Origin: Paulinella micropora
Lineage: Eukaryota > Cercozoa > Imbricatea > Euglyphida > Paulinellidae
Assembly (NCBI GenBank): GCA_019918135.1
Contig: WBZZ01000721.1
Span: forward strand, 132,116 to 196,115
Direction: 5' to 3'
Length of the DNA stretch: 64,000 nt
Shown: in pieces, positions 41,899 through 52,315 of the stretch
Numbering within the stretch: the stretch's first letter is position 1
Layout of the letters: every line of letters starts with the position of its first letter
Position numbers and translations under genes: made by a program
Notes under the pieces: model-generated
Databases searched by the model: none
What the model was told of the DNA's origin: nothing
Seen by the model: only the letters and a program-made list of their open reading frames with translations

Positions 41899-44127
41899 AT
41901 GGACAAGGAACATACGGGCCGACTAGCGCGATGGCAGTCGGAATTAGCCTTGTATGATTTCACCATAGAGTACATCAAATGCAAGGAAAACACGGTCCCG
42001 GACAGCCTTTCCCGAATGCCGAGAGTCAAAGGCTCCATCGGGGACGGACTTGACCGGTTCGCCATGCACACACCAACGGCATGCCTTGTCGGGTGGACTG
42101 GCAACGATGACTGGTTGGCCAGCGAACACATGCCGGGGTTCACAGACACACTGCCTACGGGTATGGCATATATAGTCACCAGCGCCATCAGCTGGCAACC
42201 GGGATATCAGACGGATCAGCTGCTGGAAAACCTCGGGTCTATCCGCCGCGTATGCTGCGCTAAGCACGACGCGGAAGACTGGCGGGATCTACTTGAGGAG
42301 ATTGATACGCAGTCAGACATCCTGAGCGAAGGGGATATACGGGAGGGCCAGACCCACGAACATGAACACTCCATGAACGCGTTCTTTTCCAATAAGAATC
42401 AGTCGTTCTGGGTGTCGAAGAATGTTCACCCGTCTAGGTCTGCTGCCATCGCAGCCGCAACCCAAACGCAACATACCCGGGATCACATCGGCCTGGTCAC
42501 CAGCGCCCTACAGCTGGATGATATGGACATGACCTTGGCCAGCCCTGCGATTTTTAGTCAGTTAGCCAGGGATTCGAAGGAATGGGGCCCCTTTATACCT
42601 CACGCCATGGATGCCCAAAAACATCCCGAGACGAGGGAGATCCACCTCCAGAAAAAGACCACGGCATGGCACGATGACCTCCTATGGTACAAGGGGTCCG
42701 GAGGCAAGTGGGAAACGACGCCGTCCAAATGGACGCTGTGGGTCCCTCCACAGCTTCGAAAGGCGGTCTTGACCGCTACCCATCGCTCCGCCTTAAACTC
42801 TCACCTAGGAAGGGACAAAATGTCGTGGTTCATTTCACGGAAATTTTGGTGGCATGGCATGCAAAAGGCCATATCCGAAACAGTGGATACGTGTGAACAC
42901 TGCAAGCAAATCAAATCTCCGCACCCAAACTCTCAGAGAGGCCTGTACGGCGAATACAAGCTTACAGAAGACCTCTTTGAGACGTTGCACATAGACTTCG
43001 TGGGCCCACTACCACGAGCAAGACAGCATAACTACCGGTACATCCTGACCGCCATCGACCGCTTTTCGAACTACGTGTTCGCGGCTCCGGTCAAGGAGAA
43101 GGACGCAGCATCGACATGCGAGGCCTTGATCGATCACGTCTTTCGGTACACGGGAGTACCCAAGAACGTATACAGCGATAGGGGCTCAGAGTTCACCAAT
43201 GAGCTCTCAGCACAGCTGTCTGCGGCGTGGGGATTTAAATGGAAATACACTGCATACTCGCCAGAGAGCAACGGCAAAATAGAGAGGGTACACAGGCCAC
43301 TCAAAGCCACCCTCCAACAATACTGCCGTGATAACCAACACATCTGGCATAAGGCACTTCCGTCCTTTGTGTTCTCCATGAACAACACGGGCTCGAAGGC
43401 GTTGGGTGGGAAGACCACTGGCGCCTCCCCAAACTTGCTCGTGTACGGCCGCCATTTACGCATTCCGGAAGATATGGTGCTCCCGCACCGCCCGGAAGGC
43501 GGATTCCTAGAAGACGAAGAGCTCTTCGCATGTCGCTTAAGGGTGATGGCGGAAGCTCGACATTATGTGGCCAAGGCCCGAGAGGCTGAAGAGGCCAGCC
43601 GCCAAAACCAGAACATACCATCCAAGGTCAAGTGTGAATTAGGAGAGTACCATGCGGGGGACCTAGTATTCCTATACGTCCCGCAGGTCCCCAACTTGGT
43701 CAGTGTGAAGCTCTTCCCTATGTGGCAGGGACCCTACACCGTGTTGGAACAGGTAGGGGCCCTGACCTACCGCATACAGGGTAAAGACAAGACACTAGTG
43801 GTCCATGTCCGACGCTTAATGCGCTTTAACCCCATGCTCGACCGAAACGAGACAATGGCGGATGCTATCCAAAAGCTGAATGTAAGCTTGCGTGCCCCGC
43901 CTAAGCGCCGTGACAAGACGGCCGAGGCGAAGGTTAATCCCGATCAGTCGATCCCGGTCGCAGCGAATAACGCAGCATCAGCGCCCAGCCAAGAGGGTAT
44001 GGACGTCGACCGAGATGACGGACCCTCACCGGCGGTCATAGCTCCGCGGCCGGATATCCATCCGCAGACCGAACAGGAGGAAAAAGCGGACATCGCCCTC
44101 AGCGCCCACCGGGTGAGTCCAAGCTGA
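41899..44127 (+). CDS. Element 2 RNase H tail and integrase
   Basis: A 742-codon frame. It begins with the last RNase H/connection motifs (GRLARWQSELALYDFTIEYI, NTVPDSLSR). The HHCC finger is THRSALNSHLG...CEHCKQ. The integrase core carries D366 (LHIDFVGP), D427 (YSDRGSEFTN) and E462 (NGKIERVHR). The C-terminal module is SVKLFPMWQGPYTVLEQVG...VVHVRRLMRFNP. It inserts cDNA into chromosomes. It is intact over its length, unlike the adjoining RT. Confidence 0.92.
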   Translation: MDKEHTGRLARWQSELALYDFTIEYIKCKENTVPDSLSRMPRVKGSIGDGLDRFAMHTPTACLVGWTGNDDWLASEHMPGFTDTLPTGMAYIVTSAISWQPGYQTDQLLENLGSIRRVCCAKHDAEDWRDLLEEIDTQSDILSEGDIREGQTHEHEHSMNAFFSNKNQSFWVSKNVHPSRSAAIAAATQTQHTRDHIGLVTSALQLDDMDMTLASPAIFSQLARDSKEWGPFIPHAMDAQKHPETREIHLQKKTTAWHDDLLWYKGSGGKWETTPSKWTLWVPPQLRKAVLTATHRSALNSHLGRDKMSWFISRKFWWHGMQKAISETVDTCEHCKQIKSPHPNSQRGLYGEYKLTEDLFETLHIDFVGPLPRARQHNYRYILTAIDRFSNYVFAAPVKEKDAASTCEALIDHVFRYTGVPKNVYSDRGSEFTNELSAQLSAAWGFKWKYTAYSPESNGKIERVHRPLKATLQQYCRDNQHIWHKALPSFVFSMNNTGSKALGGKTTGASPNLLVYGRHLRIPEDMVLPHRPEGGFLEDEELFACRLRVMAEARHYVAKAREAEEASRQNQNIPSKVKCELGEYHAGDLVFLYVPQVPNLVSVKLFPMWQGPYTVLEQVGALTYRIQGKDKTLVVHVRRLMRFNPMLDRNETMADAIQKLNVSLRAPPKRRDKTAEAKVNPDQSIPVAANNAASAPSQEGMDVDRDDGPSPAVIAPRPDIHPQTEQEEKADIALSAHRVSPS

Positions 44128-44635
44128 AGAAAGGCGAAGACGTTAAGGCCATCTATTGGTACGTGGGTAAGGTATATATCCTCCTTCCACCGACAGCCCA
44201 CGTAGGCGACGATTGCCTAAACGACTTCTTCCTAATGAAAGTCAAGGAATGGGAACCGAAGGTCCGCGCCACCAGGGCGAACAAAGCGACCTCGGCCGAA
44301 CCGCCCATCCTACAGTTCTATCGGTCACACCAAGACCTCGACGATCCTGAATCCCGAGTCTTCTACCCGTGTATCGGGACGGGAAAAACGTCGAGACGTT
44401 CTGGAAGGGCATTACCGATAAATCGCCCGGATACAAGCCATGGCAGATCCAAGTATGGCCGCGCATGGTGCTAGACTACCCATTCGACCTCCAACATGGC
44501 CGAATCCCAATACGGGTATGGGACGAGATAGCCGCCGAAGGCATCTCTACCGCTCTCATAGGGGCACCAGCACCGGGGAAATACAAACCCGGCCGATTAG
44601 GCCAAGCTGCTAAAACCAAACGAGCTCGAAAGTAG
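44128..44635 (+). pseudogene. Element 2 C-terminal pol domain
   Basis: In a frame shifted from integrase, SKLKKGEDVKAIYWYVGKVYILLPP...PILQFYRSHQDLDDPESRVFYP. After another change it continues as VETFWKGITDKSPGYKPWQIQVWPRMVLDYPFDL...GRIPIRVWDEI...TALIGAP and stops at 44635. It corresponds block by block to 5113-5830 of element 1. Unrecognised domain. Confidence 0.7.
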
Positions 44636-45365
44636 TCGAGGTGATGATCGATGAAACGCATAGCCAAACACGGGTAGTATAGGGGTACCGGGCCCAACCG
44701 CACCGAGCGGAAACCTAGCCACTGCCATACTAGGGACACACCCGAAGATACCTCTGTCTTGTTTAAAATACTACCTAAGTCCGCTCTTCTACGGGATAGA
44801 GGGGATTGGACCTAACATGATGTAACAAACGGGAAAAGTGACCCTGCCCCGCCCTCCGTGGGGTGCGACGGCCCCGAAGGTATCTTGACGGGTCGGTAGT
44901 TGGTGCTACCACCATGGGTCGGAATAATTTCTGGCTAGCTCAACCTGGCCATTGCACATCACACTCGCCTCCTTCCGAGTTGCTAGCCCGCCTCCCGCGG
45001 CTCTGGCGTGTGCAGGGTGTGATAAATTATTCTCCACAAAATGTTACGTCATTTATGTCACGTCCTCCCTGTCTTGTTGTTTGGGTGGAAGGTTGCCACG
45101 GAAAAACACCAAGAGCCATAAGCATATATACTTCATTCATACACTTAAGTGTCCCTATTCCTAGACAGCCCGATTCATATATAATCCCGAGGCGTTAAGT
45201 ATGAACAGGCGAAGGGATCCAAGGGCTCACGTCGCACCCAAATTCCCCTGTTGACATGTACATAAGTAAGCAAGTGTGCAAAGACGACAAACATCCCATA
45301 ATTCACAGCAAACACACTTGCCTTGCTCATACTTTTGGCTCACAGACACCGACAATCAAGCTCTT
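44636..45365. other. Spacer between pol and the 3' ORFs of element 2
   Basis: About 730 bp without a supported ORF. It could hold a subgenomic promoter or splice acceptor for the downstream ORFs; none is demonstrated. Confidence 0.45.
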
Positions 45366-46273
45366 ATGCAACCTATAGGCATGCAAACAGCGCTGGAGCA
45401 GTACCTAGCGTTCCTATTAGCGTGCGTGGCGTCGGTGTGCGTTATCGCGGTGGGACTTGCCAATGCAAGTCATCGCGGTCGACAAGGGGAAAGCATCGGA
45501 CCAGAGGCAAGAAGGCCAGCCGATAGCAGGGGCGCCGCCGGAGGCCAAACAACCGTCCGGGTCCGATTTACTTATGTCGGAGAGCCCCAGGTTCGCCACC
45601 CCACCACCAAACGACACAAAACAGCACACTCGGATTCCAAGGGGGCCGGAACCATTCCGGAGGGACCCGCCCAACCCCGACCGAGCCCTACTTCACCTAG
45701 AACCCCACTCAGACCCTTTCCGATCACTCGAACACCGAGCTTACCCACATGAGCCCGGAGGGAGCCGCAACGCCGGCTAGTGTTGCACGCGCACCTTCCT
45801 CACCTCCGACGGATGAGGATGTCGACCCAGAGGGTATCCTTCAACAACCATGGGTTGACCCGGAACCAGGGCGCGTACAGAACGAGTTCGATCAATCCGA
45901 CACCGATTACGAGTCGGGTGAGGACAGTGATGCTGAAGTCATGGCGCGCAACCGAGCTAAGCGACGCTTAAAGGCTCGCCGTGAATACTGGCGGCGGTTC
46001 GGGTGCAAGGATAAAACCGAGCCCGATAAATACAGCGACGGGTTAAACCCGGTCGAGGAGGAAAAACCCGTCCCCGCGCCTTTCAACATGGATTATCAAC
46101 ACCATCGCTGCCCACCACCTGAACAACCCCGACACTGGGGCAGAAAAGAGGAATTTGTGGCGTACTTCCACAAAAAGGATGATATCCCGTACGTATACGG
46201 CCCGATCGACCGACCGGTATACTGTCATGGGGATAGACCGGTAGGCCAGAAAATCTACCGTCTCATCCGATGA
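45366..46273 (+). pseudogene. Extra ORF region of element 2, part 1
   Basis: Starts MQPIGMQTALEQYLAFLLACVASVCVIAVGLANA-like, with a 22-residue hydrophobic stretch that could be a signal or membrane anchor (written here only in outline: ALEQYLAFLLACVASV). The frame then shifts to a Pro-rich, polar sequence (KQPSGSDLLMSESP...). A second shift leads to MSPEGAATPASV...DTDYESGEDSDAEVMARN...REYWRRFGCKDK...DIPYVYGPIDRPVYC, ending at 46273. No family is recognised. Its position after pol and the N-terminal anchor are reminiscent of env-like third ORFs of some Ty3/gypsy elements, but no fusion peptide or furin-type site is seen. Confidence 0.45.
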
Positions 46274-46349
46274 ATCCAAATCAGGGAAACCCAAACCTCC
46301 CCCTTCCAGCCCGCCCCAGAGGGTCAACTATGCACGCGTTAACCGATTA

Positions 46350-46967
46350 TTGATGCCGTATCGCATCCCGATGCAAACCATGTTGCGGGGAATGGATCCC
46401 CACCTCGTCCAAGGGAACGAGGCGAGCGAGAAGTACGAAAAACCCGTCCGATACACCTTTGACCCGGCGTCATGCCAAATGCACCGCATATACCCTCCGT
46501 ACCCGGATATCACGGACGCAGAGCGCCGCCTACGGCATGAATGCCCAGCGCTCAAACATACAACCAATCCGGGTTCTAATCCGTTCAAACCAACGGCGGA
46601 GCCATATCGGCATATGCTCGTTGGCAACCAGGTCAACTGGGTACCGGACCCTCACTATTTTGAGGACGAACCGGCCCACGGGGTCGTCCCTGAGGAAAGC
46701 ATACCACCGCCACTTCCACCGATGCAAGATGAGCGGGGGGTATACTCTCACACCCCATCCTACCACTACGCGGCACATGACGAGAACCGTCTCCGAGTGA
46801 CCTGCGATGGTGTGCGTCCAGTGCCCTCCAACGGCAGCTATAACTGCGGACACAAGTGGATCCTTGACCCCGACCTATATATGTCGCCAGAGCGATGGGG
46901 ACCACATATGTGTCTGGAGCACAAATTTCCTATGAAAGGGAACGACCATGGAAGTACCAGTTACTAA
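46350..46967 (+). CDS. Extra ORF of element 2, part 2
   Basis: 205 codons: MLRGMDPHLVQGNEASE, then Tyr/Pro/His-rich sequence (YPPYPDITDAERRLRHECP) and CGHKWILDPDLYMSPERWG. It overlaps the next ORF by about 20 bases and continues part 1 after a short gap, so parts 1-4 were probably one protein. No recognised domain and no clear membrane segment. Confidence 0.5.
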   Translation: MMPYRIPMQTMLRGMDPHLVQGNEASEKYEKPVRYTFDPASCQMHRIYPPYPDITDAERRLRHECPALKHTTNPGSNPFKPTAEPYRHMLVGNQVNWVPDPHYFEDEPAHGVVPEESIPPPLPPMQDERGVYSHTPSYHYAAHDENRLRVTCDGVRPVPSNGSYNCGHKWILDPDLYMSPERWGPHMCLEHKFPMKGNDHGSTSY

Positions 46968-47406
46968 ACCGTGGGAAGTTCCTCAGGGCCCGCCAGCCTT
47001 GCCCGAAAATCCACTCCCACACGTGGTACCCTACACACCCATTCCGGGGGATCCTACATCACTGACCATGGAGCAGTGGGCGTTGACTCGGACCATCACA
47101 GGCTGGGCTAGCTTGTCCGATCAACAAAGGGCGTATGTGCTCCGATTTTATAGCATCAAAGCGCTGCCCAAACAGCTCTTGGAACCCTACGAGCTCCGAA
47201 GGCTCCGATGGTCACAATTGGACATCAGTGCCTACTACCGACTCCTGGAGAGGGCGGGACTACCCCTCCCGGACGAGGTTCAGGCATATCGGGCCTATCA
47301 CCTCCGAAAGGGCCGCGATCTCCCATTCAATCTGTCGGCGGAAGGTGACGAGTTGCGCCAAATCAAGGAGGCCCTTGGAGTGCCCCTTGAGGAGAGTGCC
47401 CAATAA
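46948..47406 (+). CDS. Extra ORF of element 2, part 3
   Basis: 152 codons from an ATG (MEVPVTKPWEVPQGPP). The second half, ITGWASLSDQQRAYVLRFYS...LRRLRWSQLDISAYYRLLERAG..., looks helical and well composed, so selection probably acted on it. Family unknown. Confidence 0.5.
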   Translation: MEVPVTKPWEVPQGPPALPENPLPHVVPYTPIPGDPTSLTMEQWALTRTITGWASLSDQQRAYVLRFYSIKALPKQLLEPYELRRLRWSQLDISAYYRLLERAGLPLPDEVQAYRAYHLRKGRDLPFNLSAEGDELRQIKEALGVPLEESAQ

Positions 47407-48075
47407 CCGTCCCCTACCCCCTGCCTATCAGATAGTGGCGTCACATATATTTTACTCTCGCCTCCCTACCATAGGCGGAGCTACTATCGCCCCCAGCCAC
47501 CTACAATCCCCGACCGATTTCAGGGAGTGGCAGGCTACGACAAAGACATTATCTCCGTTTTCAACAAGAACACATGGCGGTATGGCCCATAGCAGTCGCT
47601 GTCGCCTGTTCCGAAACGGCCATGGATACCTACTCAATATCCTGCTTGACCGCGAAAATGCCCGCCCAACCGACCCTCAACGCCTCCAATTCTGGGCGGA
47701 GGTGGGCTCGAAACTTCCGTTGTCACGCTCGCCCAGAGTGGGACAGCGCGGTGCAAGACAAAGAGTTCAGATGGAAAGCCATTGGACTATATATACCACT
47801 CTCGACACTGTTATCCACGGTGGGAGCAAGTGTACGAATATAATATCGGGGACGTAATGCAAAAACTATACCCTGAGTACGACCAACCACGGTCGTCGAT
47901 CCGACCGTTCGAACTATCTGACGACGAACGGCGAATGATCCGCATCCAACTCGATCACGAGCGCGACGATCCACCCTCCGACCAACCAGAGGGGCGGTAC
48001 CGCTCATCCTCCCAGTCCAGCGCAGAGGACGATTTCGTCCGATACGTGGAGGGAGACGAGAGAGATGTGTTTTGA
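47407..48075 (+). pseudogene. Extra ORF of element 2, part 4
   Basis: Frame-broken continuation: YYRPQPPTIPDRFQGVAGYD near 47480, then in another frame HYEYN-like YIYHSRHCYPRWEQVYEYNI...SDDERRMIRIQLDHERDD...EDDFVRYVEGDE, stopping at 48075. The acidic C-terminus is typical of structural proteins but nothing is recognised. Confidence 0.4.
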
Positions 48076-49096
48076 GACCCTCCAATAGGGGTTGTATACC
48101 TTCCTAGACACTTCCAAAAATAACTTCAAGCTGGCTCTATACAATTGTATATATCTATACAAAAAGTCCACCGAGACACCAAAAACGAAACAAACATCTA
48201 GACTGGCAAAGCGCCCGTTCATTCCATCAAATGGACGACCTACGGGCAAGTTTGTTATCCATATATAGCTAACAAATTTGTTCATAGGTGGACTCCTATT
48301 CGGGCCCGATTGCCTTCTATCTAATAAGGGGATCCGTAGCGCGCTGTGAGGGTATATGTCCGCAATCTGTCCGCTAAAGGCTAGATTGTGATTCTATACT
48401 TTTCTCCACCCCAGCAAGGGATCCGGGACGCAACTTTGAGAATACATTCATCCCAGCCTACCGCCAATAGGTCAGCTTGGGTGAAGGTATTTTTACATCC
48501 TGGCCCCGATTAACCTCCGCCCCATCCAGGGAGCCCATGGAGCAACCGACATGCCATGTCTATGAGTACCTAGATTCCAGCACCAGGTAGACCTTCCGTC
48601 CCACCCGGGGAACCAAGGGAGCGTCACTAGAGGTGGGTCAGCCGATCTTGCCAAACAACGATGAGATGGTCCAACTCGACTCCCGTCCGGCCAAGGACAT
48701 CCAAGGAGAGTTGCTGGGGGTGTGAGGCAAGGTTGCGTCGAAAAGGATGGACTTTACTTCAGACCCCAGGACGTACTTACCGTATATCCGACCAGAGCCA
48801 AGAAGTTACTCCTCACATTCGGATGACAAGGGTCATCAAGGGGGGGGGGGTGGGGGAGTGTAGAGCGAAATTCAAAATTCAAATTTGATCATTAGATTCG
48901 AAATCAAATTCGAATTTCGCATATGTTCCGAAATCCAAATCACGCCTACAGTTACATTTCCTTCCTTCGATCGCCTATCTGATTCCTAGAAGGAAGAGAA
49001 GCCATCAACCTCGAGCCAAATCTCGACAGCCCACATATTCCTACCGCTCACATTTACCTCTCTACTCCTAATCAATAGGGGTTATCGGTATAAACC
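48076..49096 (+). other. 3' untranslated region of element 2
   Basis: About 1 kb with no supported ORF. It includes an 11-base G run (48840-48850) and AATTCAAAATTCAAATTTGA-type repeats near 48870. Confidence 0.5.
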
Positions 49097-49108
49097 GGGG
49101 AGGGGGAA
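49097..49108 (+). promoter_or_regulatory. Polypurine tract of element 2
   Basis: GGGGAGGGGGAA directly before the TGTAGGC start of the LTR, as expected for a plus-strand primer. Confidence 0.8.
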
Positions 49109-49109
49109 T

Positions 49110-49397
49110 TGTAGGCGTAGATAAGTAAATATGTGCTACTTTATTAATACCCCGTGTCGGTCCAGACACAATAAGAGATTGTTCCTATTAATAACACTCT
49201 TAACCGGATGATGATAATATTACTAAAAAGGTCCGTTACCCTTTTTAGGTCAGAATATATTATCGTTAGACCGGACAACGGGAACTGGCTGGTGTTTGCC
49301 TTGGTTGTTTTTGGGCTTCGCTAGTCTCCCACATTTTTCCACCATCTTTGATCTTTATTTATATAAGTGAAGAAGATTGGGTTACTGGCGAAGTTGT
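49110..49397 (+). repeat. Element 2 3' LTR
   Basis: About 288 bp, TGTAGGCGTAG..., about 97% identical to the two halves flanking the piggyBac. It preserves the empty target site TTAG at 49266-49269. The right edge is uncertain within about 5 bases. Confidence 0.85.
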
Positions 49398-49402
49398 TGA
49401 AT

Positions 49403-50606
49403 TTGGTTGAGTAAAAGGATAGGCATCAATAAATATATTCTTTTGACATCGAACCGGCAAAAGAATACGCACACTGCTGTCATTTGATCTCAAAATACTT
49501 CCGAGAACAGGGTAGGTACCAAAAGACGCGGCTGGGATGGGTAATTCCAGTTTATTTAGTACACTTACTTGACAGACTACTTGTCCCTCAAGTTCGAAAC
49601 TGTTACAATGCAAATTCTGAGAACTGACGAGAATATTTCAAGTGCTATCACGAGTTGTGTAGCGGTTGGAGTTGTTCAAGTGAGTCTGGAAAAATAAAGT
49701 AAAAACTGAGGGTAAAAGAATTATACTTTACCAGGGCAGTATGTGTTGCCTATCACTTTTACCTATCAATAATTATGCGTACTGAGGACCGTTCACCTGA
49801 AAAAGCGGTCTAAGGAAATAAAGTTTGGATATGGGGGAAAAGGCAGTAGTTAACATTTTCTAAAAAGCTAACCGGTAAAGGGAAATAAATTGATTTATTC
49901 TTGAACTGCAGTTGAAAACGTAACAGCTACAAAGTTATGACAATTGATAAATAAATGGAAAAATGAAGTAACGGAACTAAAAATAGAATTGTAAACTTGA
50001 AGTAAAAACTTGAAGAAAGTTTAACACAATATTAATGTTTCGGTCCGGTACGGTATTCATTCCGATAACCCCTCCCCCCACCCCAGACCATAACGGTAGG
50101 TTGGAGTTGCGATCGAACGAATCGTAACAGATGATTGACCAATTGACTCAGTATGTAATAAGTATAAAAAGAAAATGAATAAAAAAGATTGCAGATGTAG
50201 ATCAATGCGCGATATGTGCGTGCGTATATGTGTCAGCGCAATGATAAAGATAGTATCAATATACAGAGGCATGACAGATATAGTGTACCCAAACATACAT
50301 CATGAGAGGAGCGTGGGGCCAAAACTATCACTACGTGTTCAAAGCGGTAATAGCATTATGTGACCTGCCTTAGCTTACTGCCTATTCAAAATATGTGAAT
50401 ATGACTACCGTACAAGCCTGTAGAAAATACAAACTTGTTGGGTGGAATGTTAAGTGGGAAAGGAGATAGAGTCCGTCGGGATCGTGGGAAAGGAGATAGA
50501 GTCCGTCGGGAATCCAAAAACAAAAACCACTTGAGAGTCTACTTCGATTTCATCTTGAAGACGTGAAAATCGTACTTCTTACCGTTGTAAGGCTTGCGTA
50601 AACGTT
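49403..50606. other. AT-rich noncoding DNA; tandem 30-bp duplication at its right end
   Basis: No gene supported. A 30-bp unit containing GGAAAGGAGATAGAGTCCGT is duplicated at 50454-50483 and 50484-50511. It is purine-rich and lies downstream of the element 4 integrase, so it may derive from that element's PPT region. Confidence 0.5.
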
Positions 50607-52183
50607 TTAGCTGGTCGGGAATGATGTAGCCCTTATTCCTAAAGTTGGAGCTTGGCTTGAACTGGATATCCCGATGTACGACCTGATCATTCTCGGGTCG
50701 ATGGTCTGAGCCGAGTCCGTCTGGGCCGTGTAGGGGCTAAGATGTGCGATATCGATTTTGCGGAGGACCTTGTTGGTGTGCTCGTGTCGGAGGCGAAAAG
50801 TGTTATTGGATGGTTTTTCCAATATAACGTACGGGCCGTCGTGTTGAAGAATGGAGGAGGCGGGAACACCTTTGGTAGATTGCTTGGGGCGGTAGACGGT
50901 GACTCGGTCACCTACCTTCCAATCTGGTAGCTTGCGTCGCCGTTGCTTGTTCTTCTGTTCGTTGGCAGCCTTGCGCGTGAAGGAAGCGTATTCCTTGACA
51001 TACGCCGTGACAGCAATCCGGGATAGCCGGAGAGTGTCGAGTTGGTCCGATGTCTGGACGGTCGTCGAGCCAGACTTAGTCGTTGCTGCGGTTGATCGGG
51101 CCGCGCGTTCAGCGATGACGTCGGGAGAGTCGAAAATATCGATGGATGTACGTGGCTGGCGAGCCATCATACCTTCGAAAGCCGATACGCCGGTGGCGGT
51201 GGAGACGTAAGTGTTCTGCGAGAACGATAGGGCTGGCATGGCCTTGGGCCAAGTCTTCTTTTCCTTGTCTGTAAGCGCCTGGATAGCGCGGCGGAGGCTT
51301 TGATGCCTGAGTTCTACCATGCCTAACTGATGGTGAGAGTATGGCGCAGTGGTGAGCCATTCGCAGTGGTGAGCCATTCGATGCCAGCCATGCTGCAGAA
51401 GGCCTTGGCAAGATTGCCATGCAAAGATCCATGATCATCAGATAGGATTGCCTCCGGAAAACCAAAAAGGCAAACCCATCGGACGAGAATGGTCTCAAAA
51501 GTCTCCTCAGCAGTGGTGGAAACGACTGGAATACACACGGTAAGTAACCTGCGAATAGATCGACTATAGTTAACACGTACTGCTCGAGTACGCCTTCTAT
51601 GCCTACATGAACATGATCTTTGCCTATAGCTTGACCAGACTAACGAGTTATAGCGGCCATGATTAAGTTTGAGGCGGGCGTGTGATAGTTGACAAAAGTG
51701 GCAATCCTTAAGGATAGCCTCAATGTCTGCGTGTATCCTGTCTTTCCCATCGGGTCCGAACCATATGTATCGCTGATGGATATATGGGGCAAGGGTGGGG
51801 ACCTTTGCGCGATTCTGGATCAAGTGAGCATGGGAGACAAGCTTGCGTATGAGGGGATTCGGAACATATATACGGCGGGAGCGGTCGGGCATGATATGTA
51901 CCGCTAGCCCTCCCTTGAGAAAGAGGAGAGTATTACCCTGGCCGATAGATGTAGATCCGTCCCAAAGCGGTTTCAAAATGGGATCTTCTTTCTGCGCTGA
52001 CTGGATATCCGCGCGCGTGACGCGCGGGGCATGTGATGTAGCATACATATTGAGCACGGCGTGGCGATCCAATCCAAAGTTATGAACAAGCCACACAAGG
52101 TTGTCCTCGAGGAAGACGATCTTGTGGCATGCTAAGACTTTTTCGCGGGAGATGGTCTTACCGTCGGGTATGAGGTGTACCAT
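50607..52183 (-). pseudogene. Element 4 integrase
   Basis: Upstream frame (52183-51323): HHCC finger region SHAHLIQNRAKVPTLAPYIHQRYIWFG...CHFCQ, then in other frames LTIVDLFAGYLP (first Asp) and AILSDDHGSLHGNLAKAF (second Asp). The downstream frame (51377-50607) has SHHQLGMVELRHQSLRRAI with the catalytic Glu, then DWKVGDRVTVYRPKQ...LQHDGPYVILEKPSNNTFRLR, an SH3-like C-terminal module. A 17-bp tandem duplication (51345-51361 and 51362-51378) shifts the frame between D2 and E. The copy is inactive. Confidence 0.85.
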
Positions 52184-52213
52184 GTCCTGAGGAACGAGTA
52201 CAGCAAAAGGCTT

Positions 52214-52313
52214 GTTGAGAGCAAAAAGTTGACGGGCTACGTCCGGAGCATGCTTCGCGGTCCCGCCCGCGAAGCATGCTCCGGACGTAGCCCGTCAACT
52301 TTTTGCTCTCAAC
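52214..52313. repeat. Perfect 47-bp inverted repeat, 6-nt loop
   Basis: Arms 52214-52260 and 52267-52313 are exact complements separated by TCCCGC. The right-hand unit in one orientation fits the pol reading and the other is its mirror, so it looks like a foldback duplication within the element. Confidence 0.95.
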
Positions 52314-52315
52314 GA

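Larger units (their letters stand above)
19285..49397 (+). mobile_element. Element 2: old Ty3/gypsy element with nested insertions
   Basis: A 5' LTR plus PBS (19285-22510, split by a piggyBac) and a PPT plus 3' LTR (49097-49397) of one family bracket gag (24093-26598), pol (38852-44635) and extra ORFs (45366-48075), all on the plus strand. Without the piggyBac and the 26.6-37.9 kb insertion it would be roughly 16 kb. The two LTRs are about 3% different by eye. TGAAT at 19280-19284 recurs at 49398-49402 next to the 3' LTR and may be the target duplication, but the inner LTR edge lacks a clear CA and the last few bases of the two LTRs disagree. That all parts belong to one insertion is inference. 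Confidence 0.6.
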
